Made by a program: the position numbers and the translations under genes
Shown: piece by piece, positions 42,832 through 51,689 of the stretch
Layout of the letters: each line of letters starts with the position of its first letter
How positions within the stretch are numbered: the first letter of the stretch is position 1
Origin: Flavobacteriales bacterium 34_180_T64
GTDB taxonomy: Bacteria > Bacteroidota > Bacteroidia > Flavobacteriales > Flavobacteriaceae
Reading direction: 5' to 3'
NCBI GenBank assembly: GCA_002162765.1
Contig: MAAR01000009.1
Span: forward strand, 124,001 to 188,000
Length of the DNA stretch: 64,000 nucleotides
The notes under the pieces: generated by a model
Databases searched by the model: none
Told to the model about the DNA's origin: nothing
Seen by the model: the letters and a program-made list of their open reading frames with translations, nothing else

Positions 42832-43598
42832 TAGATCTCATTTTTTTTGATAATTTCCTTTGCTAAACTTAAATAATTTGAAGCCCCTTTGCTACTTACA
42901 TCATAATTAATAATACTTTCTCCATAACTAGGTGCTTCTCCTAAACGAACGTTACGTTGTATAATTGTTTGAAAAACCATATCACTAAAATGTTTTTGAA
43001 CCTCTTCGACCACCTGATTTGAAAGTCGTAACCTTGAATCAAACATGGTAAGTAACAGACCCTCTATGTCTAAACTGGTATTGTGTATTTTTTGAACACT
43101 TTTTATGGTGTTTAATAATTTGCCTAAACCTTCTAAAGCAAAATATTCGCACTGAATAGGTATAATCACCGAATCTGCCGCTGTAAGCGCATTTAAGGTT
43201 AATAAACCAAGAGAAGGTGCACAGTCAATTAAAATGTAATCATAAGATGCTTTTAAATGTGATACTGCTTGTTTTAGCATGTATTCACGGTCTTCCTTAT
43301 CAACCAATTCAATTTCTATTGCAACCAAATCAATATGTGCAGGTACAATGTCAACATTTGGTGCAGACGTTTTAACAATACATTCTTCTACAGAACTTGT
43401 ATGTTCTAATAACTGATAGGAGCCAATTTCTACTGCGTTGACATCTATGCCTAAACCTGAAGAAGCGTTAGCTTGTGGATCCGCATCAATGAGTAATACT
43501 TTTTTTTCTAAAACGCCTAAAGAAGCAGCTAAGTTAACTGAAGTGGTCGTTTTGCCGACACCTCCCTTTTGATTGGCAATTGCAATGATTTTACCCAT
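42831..43598 (-). CDS. parA: Chromosome partitioning ATPase ParA
   Basis: A 255-residue Walker-type ATPase, also called Soj. KGGVGKTTT (10-18) is the deviant P-loop with signature lysine, DADPQANASSGLG is the A' motif, and ILIDCAPSLGLLTLNAL is Walker B. Length and lack of an N-terminal DNA-binding extension mark a chromosomal ParA. It heads the parA-parB-DUF5683-dapB-lepB-wbqC run on the minus strand. Confidence 0.97.
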   Translation of the reverse strand: MGKIIAIANQKGGVGKTTTSVNLAASLGVLEKKVLLIDADPQANASSGLGIDVNAVEIGSYQLLEHTSSVEECIVKTSAPNVDIVPAHIDLVAIEIELVDKEDREYMLKQAVSHLKASYDYILIDCAPSLGLLTLNALTAADSVIIPIQCEYFALEGLGKLLNTIKSVQKIHNTSLDIEGLLLTMFDSRLRLSNQVVEEVQKHFSDMVFQTIIQRNVRLGEAPSYGESIINYDVSSKGASNYLSLAKEIIKKNEI

Positions 43599-43714
43599 TA
43601 AATGATTTGGTTTTTATAACGGTAAAAATACAATTATTTGTGAGTATAAAAAATGTAACTTGTTAACAATAGATTGGTAAAACTGCAATAATTAAAGGTT
43701 TTTTTTTAAAGCCG

Positions 43715-44599
43715 TTATGACTTGTTTTTCTTGGCTCTAATCAGTTGCTCAAGTTGATCCCACATCTCTTGAGGGATATCTTCTAATAAATTGAACTCTC
43801 CAGCGCCTTTTAACCATTCTCCTCCGTCAATGGTAATCACTTCACCATTTACATAACTTGAGAAATCTGACACTAAATATGCGGCTAAATTTGCTAATTC
43901 TTGATGTTCGCCAACCCGTTTTAATGGCACCTTTTTAGCCATATCAAATTTGTCTTTTAAATTGCCTGGGAGTAATCTATCCCAAGCGCCTTTAGTAGGG
44001 AATGGACCAGGGGCAATTGCGTTGAATCGCATACCATATTTTGCCCATTCTACTGCAAGGCTTCGCGTCATAGCTAAAACGCCAGCTTTTGCAGAAGCAC
44101 TGGGAACAACATAGCCCGAGCCAGTCCAAGCGTATGTGGTTACAATATTTAAAACAGTCGTGTTTTTTTGTTTTGTGTCAATCCAATGTTTACCAAAAAC
44201 TAAAGTGCAATTTTTAGTCCCTTTTAAAACAATATCTATAATTGTATCAAAGGCATTGGACGATAAGCGTTCCGTTGGAGAAATAAAATTACCAGCTGCG
44301 TTGTTAAGTAGAATATCTACAGTCTCAAATTGGTCAATAACTTGTTTATGCATTGCTTCAACTTGATCGTAATGCCTTACATCACATTGCAGAGGTAGAC
44401 ATCTTCCTCCTGTTTCCGCCTCTAGTTCCTTTGCAGTAGTTTTTAGTTTTTCTAAATTTCTTGAAGTTATGACTACTAAAGCACCTAATTCTAAAAAGTA
44501 TTTGGTCATCGCTTTCCCCAGACCACTTCCACCTCCTGTAACGACTATTGTCTTGCCTTTAAGCGCATCATCACGAAGCATTTTTTGCGAATAATTCAT
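43715..44599 (-). CDS. SDR oxidoreductase, 2,4-dienoyl-CoA reductase type
   Basis: A 294-residue NADPH-dependent short-chain dehydrogenase. TGGGSGLG (21-28) is the cofactor loop and LLNNAAGNFISPTERLS the NNAG-type motif. Where classical SDRs have YxxxK, this reads PSASAKAGVLAMTRSLAVEW: the lysine is kept but tyrosine is replaced, as in the DECR branch that reduces 2,4-dienoyl-CoA in unsaturated fatty-acid oxidation. FNAIAPGPFPTKGAWDRL also fits that branch. The gene is divergent from nirK, and the 155 bases between hold the nirK control region. Confidence 0.88.
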   Translation of the reverse strand: MNYSQKMLRDDALKGKTIVVTGGGSGLGKAMTKYFLELGALVVITSRNLEKLKTTAKELEAETGGRCLPLQCDVRHYDQVEAMHKQVIDQFETVDILLNNAAGNFISPTERLSSNAFDTIIDIVLKGTKNCTLVFGKHWIDTKQKNTTVLNIVTTYAWTGSGYVVPSASAKAGVLAMTRSLAVEWAKYGMRFNAIAPGPFPTKGAWDRLLPGNLKDKFDMAKKVPLKRVGEHQELANLAAYLVSDFSSYVNGEVITIDGGEWLKGAGEFNLLEDIPQEMWDQLEQLIRAKKNKS

Positions 44600-44652
44600 T
44601 GTAAATATGTTTTTTTAAATATAAATAAAGTTTTGTGGACTAAATGCTATTT

Positions 44653-44666
44653 ATGACAAAAGTCAT
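44653..44666. promoter_or_regulatory. Candidate Crp/Fnr-family site upstream of nirK
   Basis: ATGAC-AAAA-GTCAT is a perfect 5-4-5 inverted repeat, the spacing used by Fnr, DNR and HcpR-type activators. Its centre lies about 41 bases before the transcription start predicted from the -7 box at 44689-44696, the classic class II activator position. The regulator itself is not in the window. Confidence 0.5.
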
Positions 44667-44688
44667 GTTTTAGGAAAATGTTAAAATT

Positions 44689-44696
44689 TACTTTTG
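44689..44696 (+). promoter_or_regulatory. nirK -7 promoter element
   Basis: TACTTTTG matches TAnnTTTG. No -33 TTTG is present at the right distance, consistent with a promoter that needs an activator. The ATG follows at 44755, giving a leader of about 55 bases. Confidence 0.6.
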
Positions 44697-44711
44697 ACTA
44701 AATAAAATAAA

Positions 44712-44725
44712 AGACATTTTTATCC
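44712..44725. promoter_or_regulatory. Degenerate Rrf2-type operator in the nirK leader
   Basis: AGACATTTTTATCC matches the operator-like sequence before the Rrf2 gene (GGACAAATTTATCC) at 11 of 14 positions. The right arm, extended to TTTATCCTTATTAA, matches the corresponding arm before the Rrf2 gene at 13 of 14. It lies just downstream of the predicted start, a position suited to repression. Confidence 0.4.
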
Positions 44726-44754
44726 TTATTAAATAATCAAACAACTAATACATT

Positions 44755-46215
44755 ATGATCCAAAACAGAAAACAAACAACTATTATTATGAGTTTGTTAA
44801 CAGTACTAGCGTTGTTCCTAACCTCTTGTATTGATAATGAAAAAAAAACTCAGGCAAATGCTGCAGATATTCCTGTAAGTAAAGAAATGACTGCGGAATT
44901 AACTTCACCGCCAAATGTTCCAACTCCAGTTGGGCGTAGAAAGGCTAAAAAGCTCATTGTTAATATGGAAATTCTTGAACAAGAAGGAACCATGACGGAT
45001 GGAACGACTTACAATTACTGGACTTTTGGTGGTTCGGTACCTGGGAGTTTTATTAGAACTAGAGTTGGAGATGAAGTGGAATTCACATTATCTAATCATC
45101 CAGATAATAAATTACCACATAATATAGATTTGCATGCAGTAACTGGTCCTGGAGGAGGAGCAACCTCTTCTTTTGTAGCTCCTGGTCATGAAAAGAAGTT
45201 CAATTTTAAAACTATAAACCCTGGGTTATATGTATATCACTGTGCAACCGCTCCTGTTGGGATGCATATTGCTAATGGTATGTATGGATTGATTCTAGTT
45301 GAACCTGAAGGAGGTTTGCCTAAAGTGGATAAAGAGTATTACATCATGCAAGGAGATTTTTATACTAAAGGTGAAAATGGTGATCCAGGATTGCAACCTT
45401 TTGATATGCAAAAGGCCGTAGATGAGGATGCTGATTATGTTGTCTTTAATGGAAGTGTGGGTGCATTAACTGGTGATAACGCTATTACAGCTAATGTGGG
45501 TGAAACGGTTCGTTTATACATTGGTAATGGTGGACCAAACTTAGTGTCTTCATTTCACGTAATTGGTGAAATATTTGATAAAGTTTATGTTGAAGGAGGC
45601 GACTTAATCAATGAGAATGTTCAAACAACATTAGTTCCTGCAGGTGGAGCCGCTATTGTTGAATTCAGAGTAGATGTACCTGGAACATTTATTTTAGTGG
45701 ATCACTCAATTTTTAGAGCTTTTAATAAAGGAGCTTTAGGTATGTTGAAAGTAGAAGGAGAAGAAAATAAGAAAATTTATTCTGGTATTGTTCAAGAAGG
45801 GATTTATAATCCTGAAGGTGGCGGAATTCAAGTAATGCCAAACGGAAATGACAAAAAGCCAACAGTTGCTGTATCTAAAACTTTAGCCGAAAAAATGGAA
45901 TCTGGTAAACAAGTTTATATGAAAACATGTTTTGCATGTCACCAAGCAGAAGGACAAGGAATACCGAACGCGTTTCCGCCGCTTGCAAAATCCGATTACT
46001 TAAATGCAAATGTAAATCGTGCCATCGAAATTGTACTTAAAGGAAAAACAGGTGAAATTACCGTTAATGGTGAAACGTATAACAGTGTAATGACCAGACA
46101 AGCCATAAGTAATGATGAAATTGCAGATGTAATGACATACATCTATAACTCATGGGGTAATAATAAAACAAACGTTACTAAGAGTCAAGTAGATCAAGTA
46201 AAAAGTGGACATTAA
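44755..46215 (+). CDS. nirK: Copper nitrite reductase with C-terminal cytochrome c domain
   Basis: A 486-residue lipoprotein (LTSC, C25) that reduces nitrite to nitric oxide in the periplasm. Type 1 copper ligands are H122, C163, H171 and M176. Type 2 ligands are H127, H162 and H317. The catalytic pair is D125 and H268, and spacing agrees with characterised NirK proteins. After the two cupredoxin domains (about 65-335), residues 375-465 form a class I cytochrome c with CFACH (392-396) and a likely M446 ligand, which would deliver electrons directly. It is first in a plus-strand run through norF. No Tat signal is seen. Confidence 0.97.
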   Translation: MIQNRKQTTIIMSLLTVLALFLTSCIDNEKKTQANAADIPVSKEMTAELTSPPNVPTPVGRRKAKKLIVNMEILEQEGTMTDGTTYNYWTFGGSVPGSFIRTRVGDEVEFTLSNHPDNKLPHNIDLHAVTGPGGGATSSFVAPGHEKKFNFKTINPGLYVYHCATAPVGMHIANGMYGLILVEPEGGLPKVDKEYYIMQGDFYTKGENGDPGLQPFDMQKAVDEDADYVVFNGSVGALTGDNAITANVGETVRLYIGNGGPNLVSSFHVIGEIFDKVYVEGGDLINENVQTTLVPAGGAAIVEFRVDVPGTFILVDHSIFRAFNKGALGMLKVEGEENKKIYSGIVQEGIYNPEGGGIQVMPNGNDKKPTVAVSKTLAEKMESGKQVYMKTCFACHQAEGQGIPNAFPPLAKSDYLNANVNRAIEIVLKGKTGEITVNGETYNSVMTRQAISNDEIADVMTYIYNSWGNNKTNVTKSQVDQVKSGH

Positions 46216-46226
46216 TTAATAGCACT

Positions 46227-46997
46227 ATGAAGCCTATTTTAAGATTGACAATTTGCATACTATTTGTGTGGACTAACTTGGCAAATTGTCAATCTAAAAT
46301 GGTTCCTATCAAAGGAGGAACTTATATCCCACTATACGGAAGAGATTCTTTAATGGTCACAATTACAGATTTTCAAATGGATGTATATCCAGTGACAAAT
46401 CAAGACTATTTAGAATTTGTAAAAAAGTACCCAAAGTGGAAACGTTCTCAAGTTAAAAAAATATTTGCCGATGCTAATTATTTAAGTACATGGACATCTG
46501 ATATCGAACTAGGTAATCAACAAGAAATGTTAGCGCCAATTACCAATATATCATGGTTTGCGGCAAATGATTATTGTGAATGTCAAGGTAAACGATTACC
46601 TACTGTAGATGAATGGGAGTACGCTGCCATGGCAAATAAGGATCTTCCTGATGCGAGACAATTGGAAACCTACAATGCATATATTTTGGGTTGGTATGAA
46701 AAACCTAGAACATTCAATAATGAGATTGGATCAACCTTTAAAAACTATTGGAATGTTTACGATTTGCATGGTTTAGTTTGGGAATGGACCTCCGATTTTA
46801 ACTCCGTAATGATTTCAGGAGAGTCTCGAAAAGATGTTGATAATGACAGTAATTTATTCTGTGGTAGCGCCGCAATTGGCGCAACCGATTTAATGAATTA
46901 TGCAGCGTTTATGAGATATGCTACAAGAGGAAGCCTCAAAGCAAAATACGCAATGAAGAATTTAGGATTTAGATGCGTTAAAAATATAAATCAATAA
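46227..46997 (+). CDS. nirV: NirV-like exported formylglycine-generating-enzyme-fold protein
   Basis: A 256-residue exported protein with the SUMF1/FGE fold: GGTYIPL, YPVTNQDYLEFV, ITNISWFAANDYCECQGKRLPTVDEWEYAA split around residues 105-134, DLHGLVWEWTSDF and LGFRCV. NirV proteins of this fold accompany nirK in several denitrifiers, with no settled function. Only one cysteine (C212) is in the active-site region where true formylglycine enzymes have two, so sulfatase-type chemistry is unlikely. Eleven bases after nirK and two before sco. A role in NirK maturation is inferred. Confidence 0.85.
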   Translation: MKPILRLTICILFVWTNLANCQSKMVPIKGGTYIPLYGRDSLMVTITDFQMDVYPVTNQDYLEFVKKYPKWKRSQVKKIFADANYLSTWTSDIELGNQQEMLAPITNISWFAANDYCECQGKRLPTVDEWEYAAMANKDLPDARQLETYNAYILGWYEKPRTFNNEIGSTFKNYWNVYDLHGLVWEWTSDFNSVMISGESRKDVDNDSNLFCGSAAIGATDLMNYAAFMRYATRGSLKAKYAMKNLGFRCVKNINQ

Positions 46998-46999
46998 TC

Positions 47000-47719
47000 A
47001 TGAAACAATTAATTACGATTGTATGTTCACTCTTAGTCATTTTTTCATTTTCATCTTGCAAAGATGATACGTCAGATATTACTGGTGATGAAGCAGCAGT
47101 GTATCAATGTCCAATGAAATGTGAAGGAGATAAGACTTATGAAAAAGAAGGGAGTTGCCCTGTTTGTAATATGGATATTTTAGTCATATCAAATCAAAAA
47201 AAACAGATCTCAAATAATCATGAAATTTCCGATGAATCCATTTTCAATTTAACCACTAATTGGAATACTGAAGAAGGTAAAGTTATTCAATTGGAAGACT
47301 TAAAAGGTGAAACTTTGGTCATGGTTATGATTTATACAACTTGTAAAGCTGCGTGTCCAAGACTGGTGGCAGATATGAGAAATATTGAAGCTCAGATTCC
47401 AAAAGCAAACCTTGAAGACTTAAATTTTGTTCTAGTTAGTATAGATCCTGAAACAGATACTCCAAAACGATTAAAAGCATTTGCAAAAGAAAATTTTATG
47501 GATGGGGAGCAATGGACATTTTTACAAGGAACGGTAAGTGGTGTCAGAGAGTTTGCCAATGTGTTGGCTGTAAAGTACAAGCAAATTTCACCCTTAGATT
47601 TTTCACATTCAAATATTATAAGTGTATTCAATTCTAAAGGGGAATTAATGCATCAACAAGAAGGTTTAGGCGTGAATAATAAAGAAACCGTAAAAACCAT
47701 TCTAGAACTAACAAATTAA
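47000..47719 (+). CDS. SCO-family copper chaperone with N-terminal metal-binding domain
   Basis: A 239-residue lipoprotein (SSC, C20). Residues 36-60 read QCPMKCEGDKTYEKEGSCPVCNMDI split as a small heavy-metal-binding domain with CPMKC and CPVCNMD. A thioredoxin-like SCO domain follows, with the copper site C115-x3-C119 (TTCKAACP) and H203 (DFSHSN). SCO proteins insert copper into cuproenzymes. Since NorBC has no copper, the likely client is NirK or an oxidase elsewhere. The metal domain joined to SCO could hold copper before transfer. Confidence 0.9.
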   Translation: MKQLITIVCSLLVIFSFSSCKDDTSDITGDEAAVYQCPMKCEGDKTYEKEGSCPVCNMDILVISNQKKQISNNHEISDESIFNLTTNWNTEEGKVIQLEDLKGETLVMVMIYTTCKAACPRLVADMRNIEAQIPKANLEDLNFVLVSIDPETDTPKRLKAFAKENFMDGEQWTFLQGTVSGVREFANVLAVKYKQISPLDFSHSNIISVFNSKGELMHQQEGLGVNNKETVKTILELTN

Positions 47720-47747
47720 AAACGAATATTAATCAAAACTATATTAT

Positions 47748-48182
47748 ATGTTATCAAAAAAACAAGCACGAGCCTTTTTTCTAGGGGGAACTGTAGTTAC
47801 TTTTTTAATATTTATTGGTTTAACAGTTTACTCTTTTGGTAAACCTCAAGACCAGTCAAATTATGAAGCTATTACAGAATCCGTAGTAAGAGGAAAAGAA
47901 TTATGGGAAACTAACAATTGTATGGGATGTCATACACTATTGGGGGAAGGCGCTTATTATGCTCCCGAATTAACTAAAGTGATAGATCGTAGAGGTAAAG
48001 GTTACATCAAAGCTGTCTTAATGACGCCTGTAGATTGGGCACCAAACGGTAGAAAAATGGTGGCCTATGGATTTTCACAAGAAGAAGCTGAAGATTTAAT
48101 AGCCTTTTTTGACTGGATTGATGATGTTGATTTAAACGGATTTGATACGGTTGTATCACCACTAGCAAAAGATAAAAACTAA
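47748..48182 (+). CDS. norC: Nitric oxide reductase subunit C (cytochrome c)
   Basis: A 144-residue membrane-anchored monoheme cytochrome c. One N-terminal helix (FFLGGTVVTFLIFIGLTVY) is followed by NNCMGCHTLLGEGAYYAPEL with C58, C61 and H62, and M104 in KMVAYGF as the sixth ligand. This is the NorC pattern, passing electrons to NorB. It is 10 bases before norB. Confidence 0.95.
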   Translation: MLSKKQARAFFLGGTVVTFLIFIGLTVYSFGKPQDQSNYEAITESVVRGKELWETNNCMGCHTLLGEGAYYAPELTKVIDRRGKGYIKAVLMTPVDWAPNGRKMVAYGFSQEEAEDLIAFFDWIDDVDLNGFDTVVSPLAKDKN

Positions 48183-48192
48183 ACAAAAAATT

Positions 48193-49533
48193 ATGAAATA
48201 TAAATCACAAAAAGTAGCATATTGGTTTTTTGCCCTTTCAATGTTGTTGTTTGGACTTCAAATTATATATGGTTTTATAATGGGATTTGCGCATGCTGGA
48301 TTTGATGTTCTTCATGATGTAATTCCTTTTAATACAGCCAGAGCTGTACATACTAACCTATTAGTAGTGTGGCTGTTGTCAGGTTTTATGGGAGCTGCGT
48401 ATTACATTATACCAGAAGAAGCACAACGCGAATTGGTAAGTGTGAAACTGGCATATGTACAATTGATTAGTTTAGCGGTAGTGGGTGTTATCTCTATTAT
48501 AGGGTTTCATTTTAATTACTGGGAAGGACGTAAATTTTTAGAGATTCCGCGACCTTTAGATTATTTGGTAGTCGTGAATGTCCTTTTGTTTTTAGGACTT
48601 ATTTTAACGACTCTATTTAAAGGAAAGCGTAGAACAACAACGGCTTTAGTACTTTCAATGGGATTGCTTTTTGCAGCTTTATTGTATTTGCCTGGAATGC
48701 TTCCATTTGATAGTCAAGTAATGGATTCCTTTTTCAGATGGTGGGTTGTACACCTATGGGTTGAAGGTGTTTGGGAATTGATTATGGGAGGTATTCTATC
48801 ATTCTTATTAATCAAACTAACTGGTGTTGATAGAGAAGTTATCGAAAAATGGTTGTATGTAATTGTTGGATTGACATTCTTATCAGGAGTTTTAGGAACA
48901 GGTCATCACTATTATTATATTGGTGTGAATAAAATTTGGTTAATTGTTGGTGGTATTTTCTCTGCTCTAGAGCCTTTAGCGTTCTTAGCAATGGCATTAT
49001 TTGCAGTAAATATGTATAGAAAAGGAGAGAAGAAGCATCCTAATAAATTAGCATTATTTTGGACGCTTGGTGCTGCTATTGTGTCATTTATAGGTGCTGG
49101 ACTTCTAGGATTTGCACATACTTTACCACAAACCAATCTTTATACACACGGAACATTAGTGACAGCAATGCACGGCCATCTCGCATTTTGGGGCGCATAT
49201 GCAATGATAGTGCTTGCCATAATTAGTTATAGTTTACCAAATATGACTGGTAGAAAATTATACGAAAGTACACGAGGTAGAATGGCGTTCTGGATGTCTA
49301 ATATAGGAATGATAGGAATGACCGTAGCCTTTGGAGTTGCTGGTGTGGTTCAAGTTTATTTAGAGCGTAGAATGAAAATGGAATTTATGGAAGTTCAAAA
49401 AGAAGTAGAAGTTCATTTCGTTGTTTTAATTATTTGTGCTACTTTATTCTTAACAGGAATTACATTGTACATGATTGACTTTTATAAACATGGAAAACCA
49501 ACAGATGAAGCATTAGAAGCAACATCGAATTAA
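48193..49533 (+). CDS. norB: Nitric oxide reductase subunit B
   Basis: A 446-residue, 12-helix heme-copper-superfamily enzyme that reduces two NO to N2O. Heme and FeB ligands are all present: H53 (low-spin heme), H187 with E191 and E195 in HLWVEGVWE, H238/H239 in GTGHHYYYIG, E260, and H327/H329 in MHGHLAFWG. Each key position is offset by a constant 20 from the Pseudomonas enzyme. There is no quinol-oxidase N-terminal extension, so with NorC this is a cytochrome-type cNor. Confidence 0.97.
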   Translation: MKYKSQKVAYWFFALSMLLFGLQIIYGFIMGFAHAGFDVLHDVIPFNTARAVHTNLLVVWLLSGFMGAAYYIIPEEAQRELVSVKLAYVQLISLAVVGVISIIGFHFNYWEGRKFLEIPRPLDYLVVVNVLLFLGLILTTLFKGKRRTTTALVLSMGLLFAALLYLPGMLPFDSQVMDSFFRWWVVHLWVEGVWELIMGGILSFLLIKLTGVDREVIEKWLYVIVGLTFLSGVLGTGHHYYYIGVNKIWLIVGGIFSALEPLAFLAMALFAVNMYRKGEKKHPNKLALFWTLGAAIVSFIGAGLLGFAHTLPQTNLYTHGTLVTAMHGHLAFWGAYAMIVLAIISYSLPNMTGRKLYESTRGRMAFWMSNIGMIGMTVAFGVAGVVQVYLERRMKMEFMEVQKEVEVHFVVLIICATLFLTGITLYMIDFYKHGKPTDEALEATSN

Positions 49534-49547
49534 TTAAATTTTAAATA

Positions 49548-50819
49548 ATGAAAAAGCATTTAGTTTGTTTCACCATTACTGCGATAATGGCCTTGAATAC
49601 ATATGCTCAACAATTTGATTTGTCAGCAGAAATAAGACCACGTTATGAAAACAAACATGGACATGGAACTCTTATCGCACCAGACACCGATGGGACCAAT
49701 TTTGTGTCTCAGCGTACACGTTTAAATTTCGGATTTAAAAATCCAAAAATGAGGCTAAAAGTTACATTTCAAAATGTGAGAGTTTGGGGAGATGTAAGTA
49801 CATTATCTAGTAATGATAATGCCACTGCTTTGCATGAAGCATGGGCAGAAGCTATTTTAAACACTAAAATAACTTTAAAATTTGGGCGTCAGGAAATTTC
49901 TTATGATGATCAAAGGATATTCGGTAGTGTTGGCTGGGCGCAACAAGCGCGAAGTCATGATGCCTTTTTGTTTAAATATGCTCCGAACGCAAATCATAAA
50001 ATTGATGTAGGATTTGCAATGAATGCCGATTCACAATCTGGTGTTGATAATTTATATAGCAATGCCGCTGGATATAAGGCGTTTCAATATGCTTGGTATC
50101 ATGGTGATTTCAAGAAATTCGGAGTGAGCTTTTTGATGTTAAACACAGGTATTGAATATCTAGAGAATGAAGGTACATCCGATGAAGATCAGACTATAGA
50201 TTTTATGCAAACAGTGGGTCCAAGATTGACTTATAAATCTGGTAAATTCAATGCGAATGCATCGGCCTATTTTCAAATGGGTAAATCTTTGAATATGGAT
50301 GTAAGTGCATCTAATTTTTCAGGGAATGTTGGCTATAAGATAAATGACAACTTTAATTTTGGTGTCGGAATTGAATATCTTTCAGGAAAGGATATGGATG
50401 ATGCAGATTCAGATATAAAATCCTTTGCTCCACTATTTGGAACCAATCATAAGTTTAATGGATTGATGGATTATTTCTATGTTGGAAATCATGCAAACAA
50501 TGTTGGTTTAAATGATATTAATGCTACAATAGCTTATAAAAAGAATAAGTTTTCGGCAAAAATTGTTCCTCACTTTTTTACAGCTGTAGGTAATGTATTT
50601 GATGCTTCAGAAAAAATGGATAATAGTCTGGGAACTGAAATCGATTTAACAATAGGTTATAAATTAGCGAAGGATATTTCTATAAATGCTGGATATTCTC
50701 AAATGTTTGCTACCGATACAATGGAAGTGATTAAAGGAGGAGACAAAGATGAAAATAATTCTTGGGCTTGGGTAATGATTACATTTAAACCAAACTTATT
50801 TTCTCATAAAATAGAGTAA
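49548..50819 (+). CDS. Outer-membrane porin, alginate-export-family type
   Basis: A 423-residue protein with a signal peptide ending NTYAQQ and alternating beta-strands to the end (WAWVMITFKPNLF), so an outer-membrane barrel. LSAEIRPRYENKHGHG, FVSQRTRLNFGF, HEAWAEAIL and LKFGRQEISYDDQRIFGS match the alginate_exp-like barrel family. In a nitrite/NO operon, it is more likely to admit nitrite or another small anion than alginate; this is inference. It sits between norB and norQ, followed by a hairpin. Confidence 0.85.
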   Translation: MKKHLVCFTITAIMALNTYAQQFDLSAEIRPRYENKHGHGTLIAPDTDGTNFVSQRTRLNFGFKNPKMRLKVTFQNVRVWGDVSTLSSNDNATALHEAWAEAILNTKITLKFGRQEISYDDQRIFGSVGWAQQARSHDAFLFKYAPNANHKIDVGFAMNADSQSGVDNLYSNAAGYKAFQYAWYHGDFKKFGVSFLMLNTGIEYLENEGTSDEDQTIDFMQTVGPRLTYKSGKFNANASAYFQMGKSLNMDVSASNFSGNVGYKINDNFNFGVGIEYLSGKDMDDADSDIKSFAPLFGTNHKFNGLMDYFYVGNHANNVGLNDINATIAYKKNKFSAKIVPHFFTAVGNVFDASEKMDNSLGTEIDLTIGYKLAKDISINAGYSQMFATDTMEVIKGGDKDENNSWAWVMITFKPNLFSHKIE

Positions 50820-50835
50820 TATAAGTATTAGAAAT

Positions 50836-50885
50836 AAGAGACCAGAGTTGAATTTTTAAAAGAGATTAACACTGGTCTTTTATTG
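50836..50885 (+). terminator. Imperfect hairpin between porin and norQ
   Basis: AAGAGACCAGAGTT (50836-50849) pairs with AACACTGGTCTTTT (50868-50881) with two mismatches and an 18-base loop, followed by TATT. It may end or attenuate the upstream transcript, lowering norQDEF relative to nirK-norB. No clear promoter lies in the remaining 26 bases before norQ. Confidence 0.5.
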
Positions 50886-50911
50886 TAAATTGACCTAATT
50901 AATATACTAAA

Positions 50912-51685
50912 ATGAGCACACCATATTATCATGCTATAGGAAAAGAGATTGCTGTTTTTGACCATGCCTATAAATGTAAAATCCCGTTTCTGTTAAAGGG
51001 TCCTACAGGTACTGGGAAGTCGCGATTTATTGAACACATGGCTCATGAATTGAATACAAGACTAATTACAATTTCTTGTCACGAGGAAACGTCATCTACC
51101 GATTTAATTGGAAGATTTATAATTAAAGGGGCCGAAACAGTTTGGTTAGATGGTCCTTTAACGACTGCTGTTAAGGAAGGACATGTTTTATATTTAGATG
51201 AAATTGCAGAGGCAAGACCAGACGTAATTGTCGCAATTCATTCCTTAACGGATCACCGTCGGGAATTATTTATTGATAAATTGGGAGAAACAATTAAAGC
51301 ACATGAAAACTTCATGCTTGTTGCTTCGTTCAATCCGGGATATCAAAGAGGGTTTAAAGAGTTGAAACCGTCTACAAGACAACGTTTTGTTGCAATATCA
51401 TTTGCGTATCCCGAGCCCAAAATAGAAACTGAAATCTTAGTTTCAGAAACGGGAATTGAAAAAAATGACGCTAAAAGATTAGTGAATATCGCTACAAAAA
51501 TTAGAAATTTAACAGAGTTAGGTTTAACTGAAACGGTTTCAACGCGGTTGTTGGTGGATGCAGCACAGTTAATACATGTTGGTTTACCAAAACGATTGGC
51601 AGTTCACGTTGCAGTTATAGAGCCTTTAACAGATGATTTAGAAGTGATAGCTGCACTTAAAGACTTGAGTGACTTAATGATATAA
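50912..51685 (+). CDS. norQ: NorQ/CbbQ-family MoxR-type AAA+ ATPase
   Basis: A 257-residue AAA+ ATPase. Walker A is GPTGTGKS (30-37), Walker B is VLYLDEIAEA (92-101), and sensor 1 lies in MLVASFNPGYQRG. NorQ works with NorD to activate NorBC, probably by inserting the FeB iron. It lies four bases before norD. Confidence 0.95.
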   Translation: MSTPYYHAIGKEIAVFDHAYKCKIPFLLKGPTGTGKSRFIEHMAHELNTRLITISCHEETSSTDLIGRFIIKGAETVWLDGPLTTAVKEGHVLYLDEIAEARPDVIVAIHSLTDHRRELFIDKLGETIKAHENFMLVASFNPGYQRGFKELKPSTRQRFVAISFAYPEPKIETEILVSETGIEKNDAKRLVNIATKIRNLTELGLTETVSTRLLVDAAQLIHVGLPKRLAVHVAVIEPLTDDLEVIAALKDLSDLMI

Positions 51686-51689
51686 TAGT

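Noticed and set aside
41929-43714. parS site near parA/parB
   Set aside because: I looked for a TGTTTCACGTGAAACA-like or GTTCCACGTGGAAC-like palindrome around parAB and saw none; it must lie elsewhere.
43715-44599. Enoyl-ACP reductase or FabG
   Set aside because: The catalytic tyrosine is absent and the SAKAG and PGPFPTKGA segments fit the 2,4-dienoyl-CoA reductase branch better.
46227-46997. Sulfatase-activating formylglycine enzyme
   Set aside because: Only one of the two active-site cysteines is present, and no sulfatase gene is nearby.
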